From contig CAZSTS010000011.1 of NCBI GenBank assembly GCA_964609965.1, positions 7,093-71,092 on the forward strand: a DNA stretch of 64,000 bases. Direction: 5' to 3'. The position numbers were made by a program, and so were the translations under genes. Positions 63,871 to 64,000 of the stretch are shown piece after piece (within the stretch, counting starts at the first letter, position 1; each line of letters begins with the position of its first letter). The notes below the pieces were generated by a model. It saw nothing but the letters and a program-made list of their open reading frames with translations. It did not search any database and had not been told where the DNA came from. This stretch comes from JAHJDR01 sp964609965 (GTDB lineage Bacteria; UBA10199; JADGCS01).

Positions 63871-64000
63871 ACGGGACAACAGCATATAGCCGGAGACTTT
63901 AGTCTCCGGAAAGCATGGGTGAATTTTCCATCGATCCACAAAGACATAATGACGTCCTCCCCGGACTGCGCTACGCTGGTCCGGGGTTTCCCTGGGTCTC

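Larger units (their letters stand above)
63538..64000. other. Terminal intergenic region rich in repeats
   Basis: No gene is supported. It holds two tandem tracts and two perfect inverted repeats, CCGGAGACT-TT-AGTCTCCGG (63890-63909) and CCCCGGAC-N12-GTCCGGGG (63959-63986), the latter in a stretch that looks more GC-rich. Confidence 0.5.

Overview
The window looks like a piece of a low-GC Gram-negative chromosome. It encodes SPase II lipoproteins, an outer-membrane barrel protein, a secretin and an MSHA-type type IV pilus. Gene content (long-form HisG, membrane-anchored FtsY, FG-GAP and thrombospondin-3 surface protein, histone-fold protein) suggests a deltaproteobacterial or Bdellovibrionota-like lineage. 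That placement is inference from gene families only. I recognised no rRNA, tRNA, CRISPR array, integrase or transposase.

Layout. 0-4 kb: the end of a secreted Ca-binding surface protein, an NRDE protein and a zinc alcohol dehydrogenase. 4-8.6 kb: carAB on the minus strand. 8.9-20.7 kb: a minus-strand run of four large proteins, three of them lipoproteins with Ig-like/ASH-type modules and one unrecognised. 21-31 kb: a small unknown gene, a nuclease lipoprotein, the DTW-domain gene tapT, ileS-valS, efp-ychJ and a small membrane protein. 31.3-34 kb: a transglutaminase-like/TPR protein and two adjacent proteins sharing an N-terminal module. 34.3-46.2 kb: greB, then the pilus locus (platform protein and ATPase leftward; pilT, two pilins, mshM, mshN, pilM-N-O and a PilP-PilQ fusion rightward). 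46.3-51.3 kb: an outer-membrane protein and a TPR-like lipoprotein, then hisG, ftsY, rlpA and the histone-fold gene. 51.3-58.1 kb: astB divergent from an operon of rocD, argF, a COG2403 P-loop protein and an M61 peptidase. 58.3-63.5 kb: gltA, an MgtC/DUF4010 membrane protein, hslO and asnS.

Gene orientation is mostly leftward before about 37.7 kb and mostly rightward after it. A 300-bp AT-rich spacer near that switch (40357-40656) holds four matches to the DnaA-box consensus, so it is a candidate replication origin or DnaA-controlled region.

The most pervasive unexplained structure is a set of about twenty short tracts built from degenerate tandem units of 7, 8 or 9 bp. Each locus has its own unit sequence. 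They sit in gaps between genes, often contain the stop codon of a neighbouring gene, and three lie in frame inside carA, valS and the M61 gene.

Functionally, carAB can supply carbamoyl phosphate to the ornithine carbamoyltransferase. The astB/rocD/argF region points to arginine and ornithine turnover feeding glutamate, near gltA though not in one operon with it.
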